A stretch of DNA of 64,000 nucleotides from Opeltia flavorubescens (Eukaryota > Ascomycota > Lecanoromycetes > Teloschistales > Teloschistaceae), in assembly GCA_000442125.1 (NCBI GenBank), contig KE546970.1, forward strand, positions 1,666,667 through 1,730,666. Direction: 5' to 3'. Of the stretch, positions 28,630 to 39,640 are shown piece after piece. A model generated the notes under the pieces. The model worked only from the letters and a program-made list of their open reading frames with translations. It was not told the DNA's origin and did no database searches. How positions within the stretch are numbered: position 1 is the first letter of the stretch; each line of letters opens with the position of its first letter. A program made the position numbers and the translations under genes.

Positions 28630-31600
28630 ATGGAATATCCTTACAATCTAGCAACGAATGTGCATAAGATTGTACGTGTGGCACAGCATCGAATTCCTGT
28701 TTACTGATGGAAATTTAGCATATTCTTTCCTTTCAATGGACTCTTTACCAATATGACCAATCATCCCTACATACTTCTTTTACTGGATCCGAGCAGCTGG
28801 GAGGCACGTCATTCGACAACGAGCCGCCGGAACCTGAGCTTTCAATCTTGGAAGCCTTTTGGGTGCTACGAAACGAAAACTATCTGGTATTCCTTGACGC
28901 GGAGAACCTAGCTCTATGGGTTTTCGATGCACTGATTTCCAACACTGGCTCGATTTCACATGAACCAAAAGATATCTCACAAGTGATTAATGATCACAGA
29001 CTTCAGGGTCAGTATCTTGGCCACTCTACTCGGCATCAGACTTGATTATTAACGTACATGGCAGCTGTTGCGTCCAGTACATTTGCATCTGAACAACTCG
29101 ATCGCACTTTTGATTTCTCTTCTACTAACATACATCATTCGGATGATGATGTTCGTGCTTTGGACACATCAAATCCTTTTCCTAACTTCTCTTCCCAGGA
29201 GCAGGATGGTCAGGCAAATACCATCTATGCAGCCTTCATATCGGCGTTCAGGTTGTCCTTTTTGAAAAATCTAGCTGAAAAAGGAGAATGGGTGGAGTTA
29301 GGTACTGATTCATGCATACGTTTTTCTGAAGACTTTCGTCTTTCATCGACATCTTTTGATCCGCTGCTTGAGAATCTAGAACGCAGCGTGCAATGGCTAC
29401 GTCTCGATGTTCGATGGTCGCCCTCGGGGATGCTGATGGTTTCCGGTGACTTGAGAAATGACCTCCGGATCTCAACACTATCCAATGAATTAAGTAATAG
29501 GAATAGCGTAGGTAAAACTGGTATGGATGTGGGTCACCCAGTGACAATATCGCCATTTGGCTCTCAATACGTACTAGCCGGTCTCGAAGAGTATGGTCCT
29601 GGGTCAGGGAGAACGAGCGCTTCCAAACGCTCAGCAATTACTTTGCTCAAGCGAATGGGGATAAAAATCACTTCAAACACCGTGTGGGCTCGACTTCGGC
29701 GCCCACTGGAGTATTCGGGAGGACAGAACTCTTTCCGAATACAAAGCTTTTCAGAAAGATGGTGGCCTGCATTTCTATGCTTCGTCCCCATACTATCAGG
29801 GTCTACAAGCTCAGCAGAAGTCCTGGAAAGGATTGCAGATGGTACATTCGTAGATCCTTTGGTGAAGGCACAGCAGTGGTTTCTTGACCGTGACAAGCGG
29901 GAAGCAGCTATCGAAGCGGAAAGAAAAGCCAAAGATGCCGTTAAAGCGGAGGAATCACGTGTAGCAGAGTCAGGCGTTGGTTCTCAGGCTCAGAACATGA
30001 CAGCTTTGAATCAAGCTGGGAGAGTGGACCAGTATCTCAGTGCACAGGAAGCTAGCAGTATATACCCGACGCCTCCGGATGGTCTCATACCTCACATTCA
30101 AAATTCTCTGCATCAGGATGCTACCGTGGCATCCGTAGCAGAAGGACAATCAGTTGTTGCCGATGATCATGAGGCGACTGCAGCTGGCTCTATTGAAAAC
30201 AACCACCCTGAAACTGATATGTCTGTGGGAAAACTCGAAGCAGAAGAGAAACAAGACCTTTTTGAGGATCTAGACACCGATATGTTTGAAGCAAATGGTC
30301 TGACGGAAGATGATTTCAATTTCTTTGATGAGCCTGGTGAGAAGGACGATATTGAGACCCATCCAGAGCATCCTAATCCAGTTCTCGTAAGTTCGAACTG
30401 GTCCAGCATCGAAGACGGACACTTGGACGATGCTATTGCACTGCCTGTTCACGAAGATCTGGACGACATATCCATGAAAGGCCAGGAAGGATCTGACATG
30501 GTTTTGCAGAACACAAATGGTACAGTAATCCTTGATGCCTGAGAATCTAGGATATAAGTGTGGCGTCGTACTGATTGACTGTGAAGTAACGATGTCTTGT
30601 GATATAGTTTCACTAGCCATTGCGAAGCCGGCTACCGAGGAGCATCACGCGATAACACCAGAGTACGAAAGCATTCACACAATGCAACTACACAAAGATG
30701 AAATCGATTCTGAGGCATTACTAGAGTCCAAGGGAGAGCTTATGAATATCGATAGCGTAGCGCAACACAGTTCGTACAGCGTAGTCGCTCTCCGTAGCGG
30801 CTTTCAAGATTTTGACGAAAAGTACCGCAAGGATGGGAAATATGCTACAAGCTTCCCGGAACCCTCCATGGACTCAGGACCAGGCAAACACCAGCCAGAG
30901 CTCGATCGCAAGCTACCAAATTTAGGTTCCCTGACAGTAAGTAGCAAGGACATTGATGAAACGGATGATTCAAGTAGCAGCAGCGGAAGTACGCTCATAA
31001 ATCCCCTTTTCGCTCTCCAATGCTGACAATACTGAGGTATCAACCGGTGGCATTATGACGGCGGCTTAACCCCTTCGCCAGATAAAACCCACCCAAAAGC
31101 CAGTATTGAAGCAAACCATTCGCCCTCGAAGAAACGAAAACGTGAGCCCAGCGTTGTCGTTGAAGGCCTTGCGTCACCTGCAATATCAGCAGATCTTCCA
31201 GATGCTCCTAGCGAAAGCTCTGAGCGTGAACTGTTTGACCTAGAGCAGGATTTTTCGGGCTATGATACCGATACAGATCTGTTCAATTTTGGAGAGAACC
31301 ATGCATCTGGCCACGGTTTTACTTTTTACGGTAACAATCAAGACTTCATTCAGATCGCACAGCTAGTAGCAGATCAAAAGGTGTTACAGAACGGTCTCAT
31401 CAGGCACACCTTCAACGATGTGGAATATCCCTCCTTTCTAGAGACTTGGAAGAGCTCATCGGACATCGTGCAAGCGATCCTACTCGAAAACTTTTCGGAT
31501 GTACGACAGTGCGATTTGGAGTCGTTCTTGGAGCTTGGGTCCAGTCGATCATTGTCGGAAGAGGATGGTGGAAGGAGACAGCAGACGACCGCTTTCCCTG

Positions 31601-33451
31601 ATGACAGGAAGGTTCAAAATGATCAAATTCAGAAAGTCAATGCACCATATATCAATGTACGGAGAGGAGAAACTGCAATGGATATGGCCGACACCGCTCT
31701 CTACTTTTGGGAAGAACTTAGCCTTGCTCCTGCGCAAGAGGGGAAGAATGTCATGGCGTTTTGCATCTATCCTGAGAATGACACGATCCGTGATGCGGTT
31801 TCGCTATTCTTGACAACGATGGAAGTTTCGTACCAAAGCTGTAAATTTGGACGCCACCAGCGTGGTTCTGGATTGCGGAGATATCAAGAGGGTCTCGTGT
31901 CAGTTCCTATCTCTGGCGCAAGTCCTGAATCCGTCTTTGAGAGTCTGGAGGAAGCCTGCGCTGGTCTCGGTACGTCTACTCTGTTGGCTTTCTGGGTCCG
32001 CTAATACTTCAATGGCAGGTACGGACTTACCTCTTGAAGAAGCTGATGGGATGAACTATGTCATCTACATGGTCAATCCTTTCAACAATGATGCTGCACT
32101 TCCACATCTGTCCTCGGCATTCTTACAGCTATTCTCGACATACGTATCATCTATGAAAAGAACTGAGGAAACTGTACCACGGGATTTGGTGCTTCAGGTT
32201 ATCCCGATGAGCTTTTTGGCTGATTGCCATTGTCTGACCATTCCACCACCCAAAGCATACACCGAGCTAGCCTTCGAAGTATATAGTCGCTGTAGCCCAG
32301 CGCCACGTGATACTGTACAGTCACCGTTCACTTCAACGTCCGCCATCCGTCTTGCGAAACCTATTCCAAAAACGATCAACTTCCAACTGACGTCACAACC
32401 TCCGCACATATCATTGTCCGCAGACTCATGCATACATCTTGCGTATTGCTGGGATAACGAATCGCAATGGCTTGCTTGTTCTTGGAGTGATAACCTTGGG
32501 ACATTGCAGTGGAGTACAGTTTACTGCCTCCAGGATCCAAAACCAGACTACTGGACCATGTTCTCACTAACCGTCGAAGAAATCCTTGATACAACGAAAG
32601 ACATGATCGAACCAAATAGTATACCGTGGAAGCTATACATAGTGAAAGACCGGGCTTTGCACCAACAAGAGCTCGAAGGTAGAATGGGCTTCAGTCATAG
32701 TCGAAAGGAAATTGTGCTAACACATCTTTCTTTAGCATGGCGACTCCATTCCTCATCCTCTACCTTCCAACAGTACTTCAGAGTAACTATGCTATCAATT
32801 GATAGTTCTCCACCTCTATCTTTCCCTCCACATCAATCAGCATCGGGCAATAATACCTTCCCCCTCGCACCTTCTTCAACTCTCGATAACCAAACTTCTC
32901 CCGCTGCGTCCACGCCTTTCGATCAGGTCAATACCCCCGATCATCATTCCAGCCCAATGAATACTCAAACTCAAACTCCGAATCGTAATACCACGCACAC
33001 AAGCCCTGCAACTCCCTCCGCCTCGACAGGCTTTACCGACCCAGATCCAGCCGCTAGACTCGTAGACGTTGTGTCTGAAACTTGGTCCATGATCTCCCCT
33101 AACAATCCGATTCCGGACCCGTACCTCCCCACTCCGCTCCTTGCACCCGTGCTTCTAAGCGGGTATTTACTCAAACGTGCAGGAGCTGATGATGAGGATG
33201 GATTGCTCCCGCTTGGGGTTAATCTCGTTTCTACTGATCTGAAGACAGGGAATGATGAAGCAGGTGTCTCGCAAGGGAATGAGAAGGTGTTGAGGGATGT
33301 ATTGGGTATGTACAGTGATCTGTCGAGTTTGGCCAGGATGAGGGGGATCGAGGAGTGGAAGGGGGGTGTGCTGCCGTGGCATGTGGCTGCGGCGAGGAAG
33401 GCGAGGGGGGCGGTTGGTGGTTGTATGAGATGGGGCGCAAGGAGGAAGTAG
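28630..33451 (+). CDS. SRB9: Mediator complex subunit 13 (Srb9/MED13)
   Basis: The start at 28630 (MEYPYNLAT) and a short intron lead to the conserved N-terminal QWTLYQYDQ segment; further introns lie near 29007-29063, 30520-30607, 31973-32020 and 32680-32735. The C-terminal half has the MED13 domain (EADGMNYVIYMVNPF, VLQVIPMSFL, AYCWDNESQWLACSWSD, DYWTMFSLTVEEIL). MED13 links the CDK8 kinase module to core Mediator and represses or tunes RNA polymerase II transcription. Predicted length about 1,470 residues. The frame slips by one at about 31017 and back at about 31068, probably assembly errors (see findings). Confidence 0.85.
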
Positions 33452-34158
33452 GAAACGGATCAATTGGCAGATGATCGCACTGATGGATGGGAAAAACTTT
33501 CCCCCAGTTGGGTAGGGGAAGGGAAGGATGGTATCGGATTTGCTTAGGTATTGATCGCATGGGTACAATGGCGTTCGTTGGCTTCTCTTTGAATGCGTTG
33601 TAAACAGCATGGGTCGTTTTTACTTGATGCATTAGCATGGTACATTCTCTATCGGAAATATTTCTGGGTATTTATTGATCGATCGAATTGATTGATCCCA
33701 CCGAGACGAAGAACACTTTAGCGATTTCATTGCGAAATGTGTGTATATCGGACGAACCCAAATCAGAAAAGGTTCAAGCTGCGCTGATCTCTCAAACGCA
33801 AGAAATTTTGTTAAATCTTGCAGAGACGATTTTGATTTCTGGCTGTGCACTGAATAAGGTAGTCTGCGAGCGGATAGATATGGCAGCGAGGNTTCGTTTA
33901 GATGCGAGAAGTAGAGAAGGAAATGAATGGTATCTAAAACATGCGCTATTCCTATCTCTATCCAAAAAGGCCTTTGAGTCCCGAGCATCCTTATCTCATT
34001 TATATTCATCCAAGCATTCCTTCTTTTCTGTCATCATTATCATCGTATCCCATCAAATTCATACCCAAAACCCCCACACATCTCCCCCTTTACCATTTTC
34101 CCCTCCCTCCTCCCTTTCNCCCTCCCTTTATCCATCCAACCCACCCACCCACACAGAT
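33452..34158. other. Convergent 3' region with two ambiguous bases
   Basis: MED13 and the FSH1 gene meet tail to tail here. Single Ns lie at 33892 and 34119. Overlapping open frames on both strands lack any motif. Confidence 0.5.
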
Positions 34159-35142
34159 TCAACGCACACTAGCCGCCAGCGCACTCCACTCCACCAACTG
34201 CGCAATACTCTCCGAAACATCGCTTTTCCGGGGTACATCATGCCCCCCACCATGATCATACGTCTTCCTCCAACTCGGATCGGAAAACATCGCCAGCTGC
34301 AACGAAGCCGGATACCTCGGATCTAGATTCCCATATACATGCACTGTGGGGAGTGGGATTTTGAGATTTTTCGGCATGGCGGAGAAGTTGAGGCCGAAGA
34401 CATTTGTCGGGTCCAGTGATGACAGAACATCATGATCATGGCCCTCATCCCCGTTTGTAGAATTTACTGCCCCGTTGGCATTACCACCATTCCCCCACCT
34501 CTTCGTCCCCGCCTTTAGGATTGACTCGGAGGAAGCTTGTTCCGCCAACGCCTGACTACTCTTCTCATTCATCTCCCACGCCTCCGCACTCACCCCCACC
34601 CCCACATCCTCAAGGACCTGATACGGCACCCCCCCACAAATAAACACCGCACACTTAAAAGGCAGCGCCGTTTCCGGCATCTCCGCCTGATGATACAATA
34701 TATAACTAGCGATTAAAGAGCAACCCTGGGAAAAACACATCACCCCGTCGTAAGGCCCATCGGCGGATAGTTTTTCGGTAAGCCAGACGTGGGAATGGCG
34801 GACGGAGGGGGGGGAGGGGTCGTTCCAGAATGAGTAGTAGGGGGGTGGGTAGAATAGGTCTATTCCNNNNNNNNNNNNNNNNNNNNNNNNNNNNNNNNNN
34901 NNNNNNNNNNNNNNNNGGGGGAGGGGAGGAAGCCGTCGACGAATTCGAAGGTGAAGGAGGGGGGGAGGCGGTCGCGGAAGGAGGCTGTTTTTGGAGAGAA
35001 AGGTGGGTTAGTTGGGGGGCTTTTGAGAGGATGAGTTGAAGGGGGTAGTGAGATGAGGAAAGGAAATGGGATGTACTTTACTCGTTTGGGATTTGAAGAT
35101 TGAGGCGCTGGTGCCTTTGCCGTGGAGGCAGAGGAATCGCAT
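34159..35142 (-). CDS. FSH1-family serine hydrolase (gap inside)
   Basis: The start at 35142 gives MRFLCLHGKGTSAS, the FSH1 N-terminal strand. After an intron the protein runs SFRDRLPPSFTFEFVDGF, enters a 50-N gap (34867-34916), resumes at GIDLFYPPPYYSFWND, and has the nucleophile motif CFSQG. Further on GNLDPRY and the GGGHDVPR His complete an alpha/beta-hydrolase triad. FSH1-like enzymes are esterases or thioesterases; some act in polyketide release (LovG). No substrate can be named. An insert rich in Asn/Gly/Asp (near 34430-34500) lies before the Asp strand. Confidence 0.85.
34867..34916. other. Assembly gap (50 N)
   Basis: Fifty consecutive Ns within the second exon of the FSH1-like gene. 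The round number suggests a placeholder, so true length is uncertain. Confidence 0.95.
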
Positions 35143-35598
35143 TTTGATACAGGCGTAGAAATATTAGGGTATATTGGAGGTGAAGATTGAGGTTTGGTGG
35201 TAGAGGATTACATTGCTATTGACAGCATTCTTTTTTTCGAGAACGAGAGTTTCGGTCAGCGGTGATCATCGGGTCTGCGTCAGCGGCTGGGTTTTTCGGG
35301 GCCCGGACTTCTCCGGCGCTATCTCGGGGGATTCCATCGTACAACATAGGACATTTTCACTTTACGATTATGATGATCATGACAGAGTAGGTTTCTTCAA
35401 CAGACAATAGACGAGGAATACCCATGGACGGCCAGAAGTTGAAGCACTCACGCATCTCACGCGCGAAAGCAGGATGACCAGCATGCCGCAAATTAAGTGT
35501 ACAAATTCTTGTGATAAAATGTGCTCCAACGCCTTACTAACAGTCTCATGTCTGGTCAGAGACGGACCGTTTCCCTTCCAAACCACCGTCTTCTGGGC

Positions 35599-36675
35599 TC
35601 AGTATGTGGTACTTAACCGTTGCTCCAGGTAGTCTCCGCTGTTGATCGGTTCCCATCTCTTACTCTTCTTGCTATCCCACGTCCCTGGCAAAGCATCGAT
35701 TGTTTTATCAAAGTCCGGATTGCAGAAGTATGCGATCGAATATCGAGGAGGATAGCCTTGCCCTTCCGATGTCGCCTTCAGTGGTGGCTCAACAACTCGG
35801 TGCCTGGTGCTTTGGATCAATCCATTGCTCCATCGCGATAGCAAATCTCCAGCATTCATGACTATCGTGCCTTCGATAGGCGTCACATCGAAAAAGCTTC
35901 CATCTGGTCGTTCTACCTGCAATCCTCCTCGCAAGTCCTGGAACAAGAATGTTATGCTGCCATAATCACTATGCAAACCAGCCCTTACCCGTCCGTTCGC
36001 AAAGGCGTTGGCGGGCACAGCGGGATAATGCAACAGGCGCAGGGTGTTATCTCCTTGCTTGACATAATCCGCGAAGAAATCTGGTTCCAGCTTCATGGCC
36101 AATGCTATCCCTCTCATGACAATTGCATGCAGTTGCTTGCACCAATGCCAGAAGTCCAGCATGACACTCTTGAATTCGTCATCGCCTGCAGACCACTGGT
36201 TCGGATGACCTTCTTCATTGTCCCGACCAATCTCGAAACTTTCCTTCTGGTCTTCACCTTCTTCGCCTCTGGCTTTCTCTACCTCTTCTTTCGACAGGTG
36301 GAGACTGACCTTTTCCTGACCAATGCTGGTGTAGCCTCGATTGGATTTCGGAGTGGCCCAAGCCACAGCACGTTTCTCTTCCAATGAGCGGTCGAAGAAT
36401 TTGGCAGAGAGGTCAAATACACGGGACAGAAGAGTAGAAGGTATGGGTGAGTCGGTGAGGTAGAGAAAGCCCGAATTTTCGAGGGCATGAAGTAATGCTT
36501 GAGCGGTAGATGCGGTGGAAGTCGATTCGGGATTGATCAATGGAGCAAGTGATACCAGCTGGAGTGTCTCAGTGCAAGTATGGATTTCTATGCGAGAATC
36601 AAATCTACTCACTGGTAATTCGGTATTCTTTACCGACTGGAATTCACGTTCTGGGGAAACAGCTGATGGTGCCAT
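35599..36675 (-). CDS. Fe(II)/2-oxoglutarate dioxygenase, probable thymine-7-hydroxylase
   Basis: The start at 36675 (MAPSAVSP) and removal of a 54-nt intron (36559-36612, GTGAGT donor, CCAG acceptor, no stop) give 340 residues and restore the usual LPLVSLAPLI start. DIOX_N and 2OG-Fe(II) domains follow. Iron ligands are H217 and D219 (HSDYG) and H274 (STRHRVV); R293 (RYSIAYF) binds 2-oxoglutarate. As far as I recall, length, ESFEIGR, LRLLHYPA and the C-terminal INSGDYL resemble Neurospora thymine-7-hydroxylase, which oxidises the thymine methyl to carboxyl (isoorotate). The divergent neighbour fits the next step. A different 2OG oxygenase substrate remains possible. Confidence 0.75.
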   Translation of the reverse strand: MAPSAVSPEREFQSVKNTELPVSRFDSRIEIHTCTETLQLVSLAPLINPESTSTASTAQALLHALENSGFLYLTDSPIPSTLLSRVFDLSAKFFDRSLEEKRAVAWATPKSNRGYTSIGQEKVSLHLSKEEVEKARGEEGEDQKESFEIGRDNEEGHPNQWSAGDDEFKSVMLDFWHWCKQLHAIVMRGIALAMKLEPDFFADYVKQGDNTLRLLHYPAVPANAFANGRVRAGLHSDYGSITFLFQDLRGGLQVERPDGSFFDVTPIEGTIVMNAGDLLSRWSNGLIQSTRHRVVEPPLKATSEGQGYPPRYSIAYFCNPDFDKTIDALPGTWDSKKSKRWEPINSGDYLEQRLSTTY

Positions 36676-36999
36676 GATCGCGAGGATCGGGCCTTTGATG
36701 AACCACAAGGTAAGATGTAAGCTCTGGTGATGTCTTTGCTGGAGGCGTTGTGATCCTACAACAGAGGGTTGAGAAAAGGTAGGTTGATGTCAATGAGTGG
36801 TGCATAGATAAGACTTGCATCTTCCCCACGTTATGCAAGACCGGTCTTAGTCCGCTGCAGCTTCCCATTCGACTATGGCCCCTATTTTCCGTTATCGTCC
36901 CCTCTTTGGTACCTTTCAGACTCTTTTTCATAGCTGAGGATTGATTGTACAGCTTCGTTCGTCTGAACTCCTAGTCTTTGGCTCCCCAACGTTCCCACG
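36676..36999. promoter_or_regulatory. Shared divergent promoter of the dioxygenase and decarboxylase genes
   Basis: The two start codons lie 324 bp apart on opposite strands. No clear TATA is visible on either side. Joint control is likely from position alone. Confidence 0.5.
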
Positions 37000-38175
37000 A
37001 TGGCGCCGTCAAACACCGTTCCCATCGTCGACATCCATACACACATCTACCCTCCCTCCTACCTCAAGCTCTTATCCTCCCGCACAGCCCCGCCTCAGCT
37101 CCTCCACATCGACAGCCCTACGACGGATGGACCCCCGCCCCCACCTCGACTCGTCATCCTTCCCTCCGACGCGCCCTCCGCCAATCCATCCACCCCCCAT
37201 TCTAAACTCGGCCGCCCCATTGGCCCGGAATATTCTTCGGTACCACAGATTTTGTCTTTTATGAAAGCGCACGACATCAACATTTCAGTCCTTAGTCTTG
37301 CAAATCCTTGGCTTGATTTCTTACCTTCTGATGAAGCAGCGCGTTGGGCTAGAGATATTAATGATGAACTGAATACTATATGTACAGAGAGTCAGGGAAG
37401 CATCTACGCTTTTGGATGTTTGCCTCTCTCTGCGCCCGTCTCGGCCATAGTCGCTGAGATCGAGCGTCTGGTATCACCGTCTTGTCCTCACATTCGTGGG
37501 ATTATCCTAGGCACTTCTGGCCTTGGTAGCGGTCTCGATGATAGCGTGATGGATTCGGTTTGGAAAGCCCTCCAGGAGAATCATTTGCTGGTGTTCATAC
37601 ATCCACATTATGGTCTCCCCCGTGAGGTTTTCGGCCCTCGCATGCGGGAATCTGGGCATGTACTTCCGCTTTCCCTTGGCTTTCCGTTGGAAACTACGAT
37701 TGCGTTTACAAGAATGTTTCTCGCGGGGGTGTTTGATCGTTTCCCTTCTTTGAAGGTTTTGTTAGCGCATGCGGGTGGTGCGGTCCCGGCGCTGGCGGGC
37801 AGGGTGCAGAGTTGTGTGGAACATGAACGGGGGTATTATGGTGATGGAGGGAAGCGCGTTGGAGGTCCGAAGAGGAGAATGAATGAGGTTTTAAGGGAGA
37901 ACGTTTATCTTGATGCTGTGAGTTATAGCGATACGGGCGTTAAGGCGGCGGTGGATTTGGTGGGGAAGGAGAAGGTTATGTTTGGGACTGATCATCCGTT
38001 TTTCCCTCCGTTGGGGGAGGAGCAGGAGGAATGGATGAGTGTGAGGACGAATTTGGATGCTGTGAGGAAGGCGCTTGGTGCGGATGATAGGGGTGTTGAG
38101 GGGGTGCTTGGGGGGAATGCGGTGAGGATTTTGGGGTTGGGGGAGAGGGCGAAGGTGGGTGATAGTTGTGTATAG
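37000..38175 (+). CDS. Amidohydrolase, probable uracil-5-carboxylate (isoorotate) decarboxylase
   Basis: The product is 391 residues in one exon. The metal-binding start DIHTHIY has H13 and H15. FIHPHYG, LLAHAGG and FGTDHPFF supply the further His and Asp ligands of the ACMSD-like amidohydrolase family. Fungal isoorotate/uracil-5-carboxylate decarboxylases belong here; they convert isoorotate to uracil and CO2. The adjacent divergent dioxygenase supports this choice over ACMSD or dihydroxybenzoate decarboxylases. The 5' third is C-rich and the 3' third strongly G-rich on the coding strand. Confidence 0.78.
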   Translation: MAPSNTVPIVDIHTHIYPPSYLKLLSSRTAPPQLLHIDSPTTDGPPPPPRLVILPSDAPSANPSTPHSKLGRPIGPEYSSVPQILSFMKAHDINISVLSLANPWLDFLPSDEAARWARDINDELNTICTESQGSIYAFGCLPLSAPVSAIVAEIERLVSPSCPHIRGIILGTSGLGSGLDDSVMDSVWKALQENHLLVFIHPHYGLPREVFGPRMRESGHVLPLSLGFPLETTIAFTRMFLAGVFDRFPSLKVLLAHAGGAVPALAGRVQSCVEHERGYYGDGGKRVGGPKRRMNEVLRENVYLDAVSYSDTGVKAAVDLVGKEKVMFGTDHPFFPPLGEEQEEWMSVRTNLDAVRKALGADDRGVEGVLGGNAVRILGLGERAKVGDSCV

Positions 38176-38656
38176 TACTTTGCTGAGAGGGAGATGTACG
38201 ACTTACGTAACAACGCCAGCTAGAGAAAGCCCACCTACCAACGAGGCTCTTCACGCATGTCGTGAATGTATGCAGAGATCCACAACGGAACGGTATTTAG
38301 TTGCTTGATGAAAATCCGGGGTAATCACTCTAGCGAGCTTGTGGGAACGACGGACTCAAATCTGTGTCATGTTTACAATCTAAGCGCACCTCTATTTTCT
38401 CCTACCGAGGATCTCCATCTGCATTGTGGAAAACGCAAACGTTCGGTCGCCGGCCCCGAGATCTACGCCACGAACTCCGAATTTGGGGAAACGCATGCAC
38501 AGGCAAGGCAACATGATCGATCTACAATCCCGACTTCCGTCAAAGACCTACAAATAAACCCCCTAGGCCCTTCAAAATACTACATCTAAAAGCCAAAAGA
38601 AATCGATCATTTCATTCTCCGAAACATCAATTGAAATAAATAGAGTACAGAGGGTC
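38176..38656. other. Spacer between decarboxylase and cupin genes
   Basis: A 480-bp spacer. One 107-codon frame (38266-38589) shows no motif. It most likely contains the cupin promoter. Confidence 0.45.
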
Positions 38657-39310
38657 ATGATGGTGGAACAAGACCTCACATCCACCTCCCCCTCCCCCTC
38701 CACCCTCCCCCCCATCCACACACTCATCACAACCCACACCCCCAGCAGCGGAGGAACGGCAAAAGCAATATTCCACTCCTCCCTCCCCACACCCGTAACC
38801 ACAATATCCCCCTCCATGACCTTCGCAGTACACTACACCTCCCCCCTCCCACCCTCCCTCCCCGCTTCGAATCTTGACATCTCTACTTCCCAATCCTTAA
38901 TCTCCTCCGGCAAATTAGGTCTAGTCAACCCATTGGGCTCAGTATGCAGGACCGTAGATTTCGGCCCCTCCATACCAGGGGTGGAGGAGGCGAAACCGTT
39001 GATGCATCGCACCACGTCACTCGATTACGGCATCGTGGTGATGGGGGAGATGGAGTGTTTACTTGATAGCGGGGAGGTGAGAAGGATGGGGGTGGGGGAT
39101 GTTTGTGTGCAGAGGGGGACGATGCATGCGTGGAGGAATTGCAGTGGGAGGGAGTGGGCCAGGATGGTTTTTGTGTTGTTGGGGGTGGAGGGTGGGGTGG
39201 GGGTTGAGGGTGGGGATGGGGAAGGGGGAGAGGGGATGGTTTTGGGGGAGGATGTGAGCGAGGCGCCGGAGGGGGTTAGAGGGGTGTTGGAGATGAAGGG
39301 AGGTGATTAA
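38657..39310 (+). CDS. Cupin-domain protein
   Basis: The product is 217 residues in one exon. The cupin barrel is at residues 115-170: MHRTTSLDYGIVVMGE, then VGDVCVQRGTMHAWRN, with the His and Glu of motif 1 and the His of motif 2 recognisable. Fungal proteins of this type are often annotated as cupin-2 proteins of unknown function. The Gly/Glu/Val-rich stretch after the barrel reflects a G-rich DNA tract. It lies directly beyond the probable thymine-salvage pair, but no role there is known. The ATG at 38660 is an equal start candidate. Confidence 0.7.
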   Translation: MMVEQDLTSTSPSPSTLPPIHTLITTHTPSSGGTAKAIFHSSLPTPVTTISPSMTFAVHYTSPLPPSLPASNLDISTSQSLISSGKLGLVNPLGSVCRTVDFGPSIPGVEEAKPLMHRTTSLDYGIVVMGEMECLLDSGEVRRMGVGDVCVQRGTMHAWRNCSGREWARMVFVLLGVEGGVGVEGGDGEGGEGMVLGEDVSEAPEGVRGVLEMKGGD

Positions 39311-39640
39311 TTAAATAGTCAGGGGACCGGGGGTAAAGAAAGGGGGAGGTGGATGGTTGCGACTTTTTCTAATTGGTAATTTGAAAGAAAAGGAAAAAAA
39401 TTCCAAAAGAATAGTAAAGTTGCTTTGTATTGCTGTCATGACTACTTTCCAAAGATATGTTTTTTTTTTTTTTGAATTGCAGTTACCTCTCGCTTCATCA
39501 GGAGAGGATCCTGATACATGATAATCACAGAGGGATGACTGCGTTGACGGCAGCGCCCCGAGAGAGAACCATGCCACCTTGACTTATAGACTCAACGGCT
39601 AGTCGAAAACAATCCTTTCGAAAGAGTTTTCAACCAGATT

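Noticed and set aside
33632-34326. Overlapping frames containing N between MED13 and the FSH1 gene
   Set aside because: Low-complexity or motif-free and on opposing strands; this is a convergent 3' region.
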